Part shown: positions 54,600 to 64,000 of the stretch, piece after piece
How positions within the stretch are numbered: the stretch's first letter is position 1
How the letters are laid out: each line of letters opens with the position of its first letter
Assembly (NCBI GenBank): GCA_016169945.1
Contig: JADLSH010000073.1
Coordinates: 1,798,001 to 1,862,000, forward strand
Length of the DNA: 64,000 bases
Direction of reading: 5' to 3'
From: Trachythela sp. YZ-2020
Taxonomy: Eukaryota; Cnidaria; Anthozoa; Malacalcyonacea; Clavulariidae
Notes under the pieces: model-generated
The model's input: only the letters and a program-made list of their open reading frames with translations
Databases searched by the model: none
What the model was told of the DNA's origin: nothing
Position numbers and translations under genes: made by a program

Positions 54600-55490
54600 C
54601 CTTTAGTTTTCCTAAGGAGTGAGTAGTGAGAGTCAGTGAGACTGAAAATTGTTTTGATTGTGTCACTTTTTATGAGGAATATGGAATCTTATACACCGTT
54701 TTTGTATCTGCGTAGCAGATATAATGCCGTCGCCTCTGTAATGTAAGAGTGTGTAATGTGTGTTAACTTGTAGCCATTCAGCGACGAGCTTATATCAGCC
54801 AATCAGCGATTAGCTTGCACCCGTTTGACCAATCGGTGACGGTATAACGGGATTGATGTTGATTATTTCAAGATGGCGGACTACTGAAGGGCGAGCATTG
54901 TAAACATGAGCATATGTTTTTATAATTTTACGATGAAAATTATACGTCAAACCAACAAAATTTTTACTTGCTGTGCTATTCCGAATATGGCAAATGTTGA
55001 GGGAGTATTTTCAGTAAGTAATGGAAGTGTTTTGAAAATATTTTTCTCTTTGGAAATGATTTGCCGATTTAGAAAAAGTCAAAATGGACTGACTTGACTT
55101 GACCTGCTATATCAATGTCATTTGAATAAGGAAAGGAGGTAAGCCTTTTTAAATATTGTACGAATATCCTGCATTATTTGAGCCTTTCTTTAGATGAAGT
55201 TCACTCTCATAAAAGTATTAAAATCATGCCATATTGCCAATTGTATTCTCAACACTATTTCAGGAGGCAAACCGACATTCGACAATAGCACATGGCCTAT
55301 GTATTGTTGCATGTTCTAGCTTGCCCTGCTAAATATTAATGACATTTGAATCAGGAAGCATGGTAAGAACTAGCAGGTAGCAAATTGTCCTAAAACCTAG
55401 CGTTTAAATTTTGCTACTCGTTACTCTGCTCATTTGAATGTGTCTGCCAACATTTGACCAATACGTGCGCGCGATTAAATGTCTCACTCG
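54600..55490. repeat. Duplicated block, copy 1
   Basis: From TTTTCCTAAGGAGTGAG through TTGTATCTGCGTAGCAGATA, TCAAGATGGCGGACTACTG and ATACGTGCGCGCGATTAAAT, the sequence is matched in order at 56320-57520. No family signature was recognised. Confidence 0.8.
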
Positions 55491-55790
55491 CCTTCGGCTC
55501 CAGATTTCGCGCGCTTTTCTTAACTCTCGCAACATTCCCGCGTGTTTGGATCAGGCCATCCAAACACAGAAACCATAAAGTAATTGTATAATACTGTATA
55601 TTCATGTTCTGTACCGTATTGAATTTACTGTGTGAATTGAATAACTAGGTTTTGTTTTAAGTAGATTGTACCTTCTACTACCTTGTAATATCAAGTAAAA
55701 TAAGACAAGACAAAAGGACAAGACAAGGCATTATGACAAGACACAACACAATGCAATATAATACAGTTCAGCACACTGATCTGAGAGTAC
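55491..55790. repeat. Dispersed repeat with right half of a palindromic element
   Basis: TCGCGCGCTTTTCTTAACTC, TTTGGATCAGGCCATCC and a tail rich in AAGACAAGACAAAAGGAC match 60853-61130. The left palindrome arm present at 60750-60829 is absent here. Confidence 0.75.
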
Positions 55791-56319
55791 ACTGGATAGA
55801 GCAACCGTACCTATGAAAAGTGAAGCCAACCTCGTTCCCGGGCTCTTTACCTACGCTCAACCCGCTGCGGAAAATACCCTGGTTCAGACTGGTCACGTGA
55901 CACCCCAGAATCTGGGGTGTTTTCAATTAGCGCTTTGAAAACACTGAGGGAGGGGTGGTTCAGTAAACATGTCAATTTTACATTGATGCACGAGTGAATA
56001 ATGGGCGTAATAAATACAAAAACATGGGTTCACCTGTCCAGATTAGCAATGGCTCAACTTAAGGAAACACCGAAAAAGATATACGGAAAATCAATTTCAA
56101 ACTCCGAGTCTATGTGTCGACTTTGTTGCGGCATATGAGCCAAAATATGCAAAAAACCTGTACAATAAAGCAAATGTCAAACTACTGGCTTTTGCTGAAG
56201 CGGTCCATGGTGAGAGAACTCCCTTCCTCGCCTCGACAATAAGAAAATGATCTTATCACTATTTTACCATATTGTTCAAAAAATAAAAGAAACATAATAC
56301 AGCGTATTCTGCACAATAT
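55791..56319. other. Spacer between duplicated blocks
   Basis: No gene or repeat is recognised. A short pair CCAGAATCTGGGGTG marks a local palindrome at about 55904-55918. Confidence 0.4.
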
Positions 56320-57520
56320 CTTTAGTTTTCCTAAGGAGTGAGTTGTGAGAGTTATGATTGTGTCACTTTTTATGAGGTTAATTCTTGGTTGAAACTGTCC
56401 TCAGAATGCTGCAAATAGCGTTTCCGAGCTTAAAAAATTAAGGTCCAGTTATAGGTGGTGTGCAATCAATCTCATGGCGATTTAAAGGACAAAGAGATTT
56501 TCGTTATTTTAGATAAAATTTGAGTTGCAAGCAAGCAAAATCCTTTGTCAAATTCACCCAACGTGGGGCGATGACGTAACATGCACACCAGGAATATGGA
56601 ATCTTATACACTGTTTTTGTATCTGCGTAGCAGATATAATGCCATCGCCTCTGTAATGTAAGAGTGTGTTAACTTGTAGCCATTCAGCGACGAGCTTATA
56701 TCAGCCAATCAGCGATTAGCTTACTCCCCGTTTGACCAATCGGTGACAGCTAGCTTAAAATGACGTAATTATATTGTACTCTTTGATCTCGATCTATAAC
56801 TGGATTGATGTTGATTATTTCAAGATGTCGGACTACTGAAGGGCGAGCATTGTAAACATGAGCATATGTTTTTATAATTTTACGATGAAAATTATACGTC
56901 AAACCAGCAAAATTTTTATTTGCTGTGCTATTCCGATATGGCAAATGTTGAGGGAGTATTTTCAGTAAGTAATGGAAGTGTTTTGAAAATATTTTTCTCT
57001 GCGGGAAATTATTTGCCGATTTAGACAAAAGTCAAAATGGACTGACTTGACTTGACCTGCTATACTAGTAGTTACTATCGCAAGGAAAGTGCTGCCTAGG
57101 CATGTTTTGTACTATTAAACGTACTAAATAATAAGCATGTTTTGCAAATTTGAATAAGGAAACGAGGTAAGCCTTTTTAAATATTGTACGAATATCCTGC
57201 ATTATTTGAGCTTTTCTTTAGATGAAGTTCACTCTCATGAAAGTATTAAAATCGTGCCATATTGCCAGTTGTATTCTCAACACTATTTCAGGGGGCAAAC
57301 CGACATTCGGCAATAGCACATGGCCTATGTATTGTTGCATGTTCTAGCTTGCCCTGCTAAATATTAATGACATTTGAATCAGGAAGCATATGGTAAGAAC
57401 TAGCAGGTAGCAAATTGTCCTAAAACCTAGCGTTTAAATTTTGCTACTCTTAAATATCTTATCGTTACTCATTTGAATGTGTCTGCCAACATTTGACCAA
57501 TACGTGCGCGCGATTAAATG
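56320..57520. repeat. Duplicated block, copy 2
   Basis: This copy carries three extra segments relative to copy 1: about 56384-56590, 56745-56800 and 57060-57145. Otherwise it is highly similar. The minus-strand frame 56750-57028 lies wholly in the repeat and has no family signature. Confidence 0.78.
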
Positions 57521-57808
57521 TCTTGCGTATTCCACTGTATACATTTTTATTCCACATTCTTTTGTATTCTACTGAATACTTATATCGAGGGTGTTCAAGC
57601 GTTTCGGTCAATCGAATTCGAAGTATAATAATTAGGAGCGATAGGATTATCTTAAAATATTGCAAGACGTAGGGAGAACTAAGCTCTTCGGTTTTCTTGT
57701 AAAAACTTGACCCGTTTACAGTGTAAAAATTATCAAGAATATGTGACGGCTGACCCTTGAACTCTAATAAATAGCTCGTTATTGCGCGTTTATGTCTGAA
57801 TTATATTT

Positions 57809-58563
57809 CATAGGCGTACGGGAGGGTGGGGCTGGGGGACTGCAGCCCCCCCATTTTTTTGAGAATTTATCTATTCGGGCAAAAATTGTCTTGTCATTCG
57901 GGCAACGACGGTCTGGTTGGTTAGACGAATATATTGATCCATAAAGCGGAACAGAAGTATTATTTCAACAAGTTCAACTTTTACAGGTTCAATCATGCAC
58001 TGTAAATCTGTAATGGCAACGTTTGTGTATATTTATCAATACCATAGATCGCATAGCCGGATTCAAGCATGTTGCGTCAGGTTAACCTTATTAAAGGTCA
58101 AGTGCTCTAACTTAATCGGATTTGGTTTTGATTTTTACGCACATACTGTACCACAGACGTAAATCCCCTCAGAAACGGCTAGAACGAAGGAACAATTGCT
58201 ATGGCTACCAATAAAATGTCACTACTGTATTCATGCCTATATTCAGCAGTTTACCTAGCATAATGTAGGCTATGCAACTATTAAACTATATAAGTATATA
58301 GTATATAGCTACACATATTGCGAAGGTGTGGTATCATAAGTGTGGGTAAATCGTAATGAATATATTTAGCTTATAATTGAAATGGCTAAGGACGACATAT
58401 TTCTTTTTATATCACGTTTGTCAATCTTCAAAGGAAAGCCTTTCATTTGTAGTCTTCTCAGATTATATAATTTTATGATGACGTCACGAAATCTATGACG
58501 TCATGTCATTCGGGCAAATTCAGTCCAGCCCCCCTCCAAAAAAAATGTGCCCGTACGCCTATG
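57809..58563. mobile_element. hAT-like non-autonomous element, 755 bp
   Basis: Ends CATAGGCGTACGGG and CCCGTACGCCTATG are perfect 14-bp TIRs. The flanks TTATATTT (57801-57808) and TTATATTC (58564-58571) agree with an 8-bp duplication with one substitution. Subterminal G/C runs (GGGGCTGGGGG; CAGCCCCCCTCC) and repeated ATTCGGGCAA lie inside. There is no transposase. Confidence 0.78.
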
Positions 58564-58571
58564 TTATATTC

Positions 58572-60119
58572 AACACTGATTTCTATAGTTTCTCTTTAGT
58601 TTCCCACAAATACAAATAAATACCCACGTATGGTTCGTTCAAACTATCGTAGAGTGTAGATGTTTTAGAGCGATGCGCTTTACGATCTTCAAGTCTTGAA
58701 GGCGCAATGTTTGTTGTTGGAAATATAATACCCTCGTATAGACTGAAGTATGTCGAATATTTTACATAGTGCGTTTCTCGTTCGTATTGCACTTACATTT
58801 ATAGTATTGTTTCCTTGATACGTTATTGATCTAGTTAAAACACAAGTACAATTATTCTAAGATGCACACAAGAAAATTGCATGCGTTTTGTGTGAGTGAC
58901 TTGGGTGACTGTGGAAGTGCAAGTTTGTGACACCCCAAACAAGCCACGACGACTTGGCTCTGCCAGCCGTAGTAACTATATACACCTCGTCCCAATGGGA
59001 ATACTTGTCCCTAGAGTCATCCTATTGTTGCTTTATTGTGTTTGCCCCCTTTGACACTTTGCTAAGTGGCGTCCGTAACTGCGTAATTGCCTATTGTTGA
59101 ATTATTGAATATTACTCCTTCGTGGGCAACTGTGGACTGTGGCTCGCCATGAGCAGATACATGTACGCTTACTTAGCGTACCTATTTTTGTTAAAAGTTG
59201 ACCAGATGGAAAGGCCCTTCAAGGCCGCCTACGCTACGCGTGATTAAATTTAAATTTGATAAATATCCAACCTAGATGGTTAAGTGAACACCAATTTACC
59301 ATTACCATGCAATTTATGCGCTATTTATCAAATTTATTTTTACAATTAAATTTCATTGCATGCCTTTCACAGGTTTGCTTAGCAATTGATTTCGTTTATA
59401 ATCAGATACAAAGAGTGAGATATTTTTGGTGAGGCCACAGTTTGATAGCATGTTTACAAAAGGCTATGACCACAAGTCAATCCATTGTATTTCACAAAAA
59501 GCAGCACAGGAATCAGTGAATCACTCATTCATATTTTCTCTTGCGTGAAAATCAATCCGGATCCAAATTTAAAAGCATGAGGTAATTTCACGGTTAGCCA
59601 GACGATATGAACTAACATAAAGATGTAAATTTAATTCGGTAAATATTGCTGAATATCAGGGAGACATAAAATAGATAGAAAATGAAACAGCAGGCTATTC
59701 ATACAGTGTATAATATATATTAAAGAAGCGTATAAATAATCTTTTGGTACGCGTGGTAAAACAGTAATAACTGGGCTTCGTTATTCATGTTCATTTCAAG
59801 ATCGTTGTTTCACACAATCTAGCCTTAAATACAACAGCTAAATAGTGTATATGTGTGTACTTACAGATATCGAGATGTTGTATCCAACCACATAAAAGAA
59901 GGGTTATTGTTGCCTTCGATATAACGAAACTATTTTAATGACGTGTTTTCAAGAACCTTCTAACACTTTAACGACATTCAAAGAATCATCATTTTTTTCT
60001 AGACGTACAATGCGATAGACACGGAAATCAACACCTCAAAGTTTGTTTTGAATTCCGGAAATACCTTGTCATAACAAAACAGGGTTGGACAATCAGGTTC
60101 TCTCTGACAATGAAATTAT
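58572..60119. other. Interval without recognised genes
   Basis: The sequence is AT-rich with no coding family signature. A segment near 60051-60078 (GAATTCCGGAAATACCTTG) recurs at 60523-60550. Confidence 0.5.
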
Positions 60120-60271
60120 GCACCTATCAATGTAAATCCCGGGGGGAGGGGGTGCGCGTAAGAGGTGTGGTTTCCCTTGAACACTCATCCCAGCCCTTGG
60201 GAATTTGAACATCAATTTGATCCCCACCCCTGGCCCGCACCCCCCTCCACCGGGATTTACATTGATAGGTG
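60120..60271. mobile_element. MITE-like element, 152 bp
   Basis: CACCTATCAATGTAAATCCC at the left and its exact inverse at the right form TIRs of at least 22 bp. The interior is GC-rich with G and C runs. The target duplication is unclear (TAT on both sides is possible). Confidence 0.75.
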
Positions 60272-60700
60272 TATTACTTGGAAATGCAATCGATTTTCAT
60301 ACAATCAACATTTTATACTTTTTAAGAATCGATAAAATTTTCGCAAATTTCTTGTAAACTGTGAAGGGGCCAAAAAGAAGCCAAAAGGCCATACTTTTAT
60401 ATCGTGGCCAAAAGAAAAATAAAGAAGCCAAATTCGAGTTATTTGGTTACCATGAGGCCATCTACCAAACCAGTAACAAAACCCACGTTATTTGATAAGG
60501 TTCTAAGGTTCAAGGACACATTGAATTCCGGAAATACCTTGTCATAACAAAACCCACGTTACTTTGATAAGGTTCAAGGACACAGCGCGATAGTGTTTTT
60601 TTGTCAAACCAGCTCAATAATGCAGTGTACGACAATTTATTTTATAAATAAAATAACATGTATATAACGCGTGCTCTGATTGGTCGAAACCCGTGTTTGG
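60272..60700. other. Interval with a short local duplication
   Basis: ACAAAACCCACGTTA, TTTGATAAGGTTC and CAAGGACACA occur twice (60476-60520, 60549-60585). Nothing else is recognised. Confidence 0.45.
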
Positions 60701-60936
60701 ATCAGGCCATCCACACACGGAAGACTATCGTGTTGTTGTTATTTTATAAAACAATTACTTTATGGTTTCCGTGTTTGGATGGTCTGATCCAAACACTTGG
60801 GAATGTTGCTCGGGTTAAGAAAAGCGCGCAAAATCACTCGCCTTCGGCTCACTGATTTCGCGCGCTTTTCTTAACTCTCGCAACATTCCCGCGTTTTTGG
60901 ATCAGGCCATCCAAGCACGGAAACCATAAAGTAATT
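60680..60936. repeat. Palindromic element with 80-bp arms
   Basis: The left arm (60750-60829) holds ATTACTTTATGGTTTCCGTG, TTTGGATGGTCTGATCC and TTAAGAAAAGCGCGC. The right arm (60857-60936) is its inverse. The loop contains CTCGCCTTCGGCTC. A further GTGTTTGGATCAGGCCATCC at 60691 shows an extra partial copy at the left. Confidence 0.8.
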
Positions 60937-61756
60937 GTATAATAGTGTATATTTATGTTCTGTACCGTATTGAATCTACTGTGTGAATTGAATAACTAGG
61001 TTTTGTTTTAAGTAGATTGTACCTTCTACTACCTTGTAATATCAAGTAAAATAAGACAAGACAAAAGGACAACACAAGGCATTATGACAAGACACAACAC
61101 AACACAATGCAATATAATACAGTTCAGCACTGTACAGTACAGCGTTCCACAATACAGTGCACTACAGCACAGTATGCTAGTGTGAGCAAAGAGCAGTATA
61201 GTACACAGGGGCAGATCCAGGGGGTGGCAAATGTGGCTCAAGCCACAGACAGATTTTTGTCTGCAACATTTTAAAATACTTCTATTGCATTTTCTACGGA
61301 AATTCTTCACCCGAGTCAAAATTTCACCAAATATTTACTTTAAAATTGCTGTATACCTATTTGCGAGAATGGGGGAAACCCGCAATGAATAGTTTGCTTT
61401 ATTTTGCATATTAAATTTCTTGTTACGAACTCAATTCTTTAAGTTCGGAAAGAACTCGTAACATGCGACTGCGATTTTGATACATTTTCAGCCACTCTGG
61501 ATGGTGGCAAATCAATCACAGCGCGAGTTTTCGTGACGTGCGTGGCCACCCCAAGCTAATTTTGCAATGGCATGCAAGATTGTTTTATAATGTTAATCCA
61601 GACTTGAACGCAGCTTTCCTGGTGTAATTTATAGACAAGGAAAATTTATACGAAATTAACGCTGCCACAACACATAATATTTATATTACTTCATAATTTT
61701 GAAGCCACGCAACTTGCTACCAGGTAACCCTTACCCACTTTAACAGCAAATATAAG
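60937..61756. other. Repeat tail and unassigned interval
   Basis: 60937-61130 repeats 55580-55780, with a low-complexity ACAAGACA/CAGTACAG stretch to about 61200. The remainder has no recognised feature. Confidence 0.5.
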
Positions 61757-61914
61757 CCTGGTTTTCATAAGTCGCCGATGGTCGGCGATGCACTCATGGA
61801 CGATTGTTAATGATCATTGAAGGAAAAAATAATTTCAGGTAGACAAAGGATTTTACTCATCAATGATCTATGACAATGGCACTGCGAGAACATCGCCGAT
61901 ATATGAAAACCAGG
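61757..61914. mobile_element. MITE-like element, 158 bp
   Basis: CCTGGTTTTCATAAGTCGCC on the left and CCTGGTTTTCATATATCGGC (inverted) on the right form TIRs of about 24 bp. AATGATCATT and ATCAATGATC add internal symmetry. The target duplication is not obvious, so the superfamily is left open. Confidence 0.7.
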
Positions 61915-62830
61915 TTTTAGTCTCAAACCCTAACCCGTTAAATTCGTGCGTAGTCAAGAACTTTTAGTAACTCTAAAGCACATAAAGCGAATGTTCACTA
62001 GACAACTTGAAGGAAAACAATACACCGCCAATAATTTGTGTCCGTGTCCGTGCTTACAAATTTATTCAATACCACTGCAAATGCATGGTTGACTAGTCTT
62101 ACTATTCGGGAGTGAAAATCCTTATGTAAATTAGAAGCCAAACTTTGGACGGAACAGTTTACTGACGAGCGTAAGCATTTTGTTTCCTCATGCCAGACGA
62201 AATAGCCAAGCAAATTTTTTCCGCCACAAACTTATAAACATGGACGCAGATTTACTGCCAGAATATATAATATCAACTGTAAATAAGTTATCTTTATCGA
62301 GTTGTGTTGTGAGAAACTAGCACATTTATGATACTAACGCATTTTATATGATAGTATCTCCACTATCTCGAACGTGCGGTGCCAGTGTGGGAAGAGTATA
62401 GCAAATACGGCGGTTGACTGTTGTGTAAAACTACCTGAAGAATACAATGAGAACTTGGACGTTTCGAGCGAAGCAAAAACGGCCTAAAACAGCCATATCC
62501 ACATTAATCTCAATTAATTCAGTATGCGGACTTTGCGCATTAATTGAATAATGGGGTACTATTTGACATTCTATAAAGGCTGCATATTATTTAATATTCA
62601 GTTGGGACTTTCACCGATAATAAGTGTTAACTACTTCATCAGTCGTATTGAATGAATCCCTGTCTATTATGAGACACATATTTCTGAGGTATATCACTGT
62701 CTATGAACGAATTTGCTTTTGCTTTCGATTCCTAATTCATAAACACTTCCCAACGACAGAACGTATCGAATGACCACATGAAGTCGAAATCGCGAATCTA
62801 TATATTTTCAAAAAAAGACATAGACCCTAC
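61915..62830. other. Interval with a Penelope-like end
   Basis: At 62363-62478 CTCGAACGTGCGGTGCCAG, AAATACGGCGGTTGACTG and GACGTTTCGAGCGAAG repeat the 17705-17860 end (minus orientation), truncated after the GAAAC box. A minus-strand frame at 61998-62213 has no recognisable family. Confidence 0.5.
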
Positions 62831-63420
62831 TTCGATAATGTTGTCAATATTATTCAGTACACAACTATACATGTTCAAAATAGGTACGGCTTACGATGAA
62901 ATTTATTTGAATTGTTTAGAGCTCATCAACAGTAATTTCTTCCAGTAATATATTAATATAACACAGGGATGCCGAGATGTACAAGTACAAGTTTAGCTAC
63001 CAGCCAGATTTTTGTCATCGAAGTCTTTACTGGGCCACAAATAGATATTTCGATCAACTCTCCTTCGATACTGTTGTGAACATTATTCAGTATAACTATA
63101 CATCTTAACTATGGAACAAAATTTAGATCAACTCACCTTCAAGCGATTCACAAATACTTTGAACCAACCACAATAACTTTATTGAATCAGGCCAAATAAT
63201 ATTTCCCAATTATCTTGCATCGCAGCAAAGCGGATTAACTATTGAAAAGAAAATATTTTCTCAGGTTCATCTGCAGTTAATAATTTGATATGACATATTG
63301 CAAAGCACTGATATATATGAAGCAAATTTTTTTTTTGAGTTTAGATATGGGAAAATCCCTGCATACTTTAAGTCTGTGGACTGACAAAAAGTTGCTGACT
63401 AATCCATGGCTTTGGGGTCA
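62831..63420. repeat. Dispersed repeat, near-empty-site paralogue
   Basis: The first part (to 62918) matches the left flank of the BEL element and 62987-63420 matches its right flank. About 70-100 bp in between (62919-62986) has no counterpart at the BEL site. On the minus strand WPDSIKLLWLVQSICESLE followed by GGTGAGTTG can be read in both copies, but it is unsupported as an exon. Confidence 0.75.
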
Positions 63421-64000
63421 AAACTAACGGGGGGTATGCGTGGGTGTTAATCCTAAAGGTTGTACAAACAAACCGCTAGCTTTAATAAATATACGGTAAA
63501 ATAACAAAAGTAAACGGCATTTTTCGCCGGAATATGTTTTTTTTACCAAATTGTTTTCTCTCACCACACGAAGGATAATACAAAGTGCCAAATTTGTGTT
63601 CAGATTTTGCGAGATTTTTTAAAATGCGTTTGGGAGAGTACAAAGTATAAACGGGTATGGTGAGCCGTACGGCTGTTATATAGTTAGCTTCAATCTTTGA
63701 CAGAAATTACTATATACAAAGCTACAGATTATAGAAATATTATAGAAATATTATATAAATGCGTGTACTTATATCTATGGAACATAATTCTTGTGATTGC
63801 GTGGCTAAGCTTGTTGCGCAAATAGGTTCTAGTGTTAGAATTAGTAAGAACTAGTCTATAAGTGTATTTTAAACTAAAATTATGATTTTATTCTGTATAC
63901 AAAAGTGTGTTTAGTGTTTTGATGCAGCGCAGTATTAGAGAGCGGTGCTCTTTAGAAAATATTCTATTTGTATCTGCCTTCACAACGGAATTGCGCATTT
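63421..64000. other. Right-edge interval
   Basis: I see no gene or repeat shared with the rest of the window. Confidence 0.5.

Noticed and set aside
62585..62655. Minus-strand CTGATGA followed 25 nt later by GAAAGTC, resembling a hammerhead core
   Set aside because: Stem I cannot form between the flanking sequences and the segment between the two boxes does not fold into stem II.
62900..63200. Possible exon WPDSIKLLWLVQSICESLE with a GTGAGT donor, present in two copies
   Set aside because: No acceptor-bounded neighbour exon was found, and both copies lie in a dispersed repeat; kept only as a note.

Overview
The window looks like metazoan nuclear DNA. It is AT-rich, has interrupted host genes with GT-AG introns, and is dominated by transposable elements. 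The best lineage guess is a cnidarian, probably an anthozoan. The main reason is an intronless NLR-like gene (HEPN-like domain, STAND/NB-ARC NTPase, long array of kinesin-light-chain-type TPRs), an architecture expanded in cnidarians. BEL/Pao, INT-before-RT Ty3/gypsy and hammerhead-ribozyme repeats also fit. No species can be assigned from sequence alone. No prokaryotic, viral-genome, CRISPR or rRNA feature was seen.

Host genes. (1) Minus strand, 547-4081: five in-phase exons of the 26S proteasome lid subunit PSMD11/Rpn6. The gene continues past the left edge, and its first coding exon was not found. (2) Minus strand, 35627-39778: a single-exon HEPN-NTPase-TPR gene interrupted once by a TAG codon inside the TPR array, whose frame stays open for 272 more codons.

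Mobile elements, left to right. 5798-11993: a complete LTR-bounded Ty3/gypsy element (tRNA-Pro-type primer site, TATA duplication) with integrase upstream of reverse transcriptase, the order of the Gmr1 group. 13136-21570: one minus-strand LINE copy split in its RT domain by a 6.16-kb element with terminal inverted repeats (13475-19635). That element carries no transposase but holds minisatellites, an inverted tandem array of a tRNA-like 280-bp unit, a pair of inverted Penelope-like ends and a Harbinger-type MITE. 21274-22330 and 24325-25382 are near-identical LINE 5' blocks. 25400-28815: a decayed second gypsy on the minus strand, with a hAT-type MITE and a further 1.1-kb insertion. 30345-31760: an L2/CR1-like LINE. 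41160-42890: another LINE, minus strand. 42900-47280: a third gypsy, internally deleted, invaded by a TTAA-flanked piggyBac-type element and a LINE tail. 47680-53574: a BEL/Pao element with nearly identical LTRs but several lesions.

The most notable structure is at 32811-34046. A (TA)n-separated repeat of about 240-280 bp occurs in four copies, each carrying a complete type I hammerhead ribozyme: stem I, CUGACGA and GAAA cores, stem II with a triloop, palindromic stem III and a GUC cleavage site. Three are in tandem on the minus strand and one is locally inverted. This matches the layout of metazoan retrozyme-type circular-RNA elements.

From 53575 to the right end I recognise no gene. The DNA is made of duplicated blocks, palindromic or MITE-like elements and a 16-bp minisatellite.
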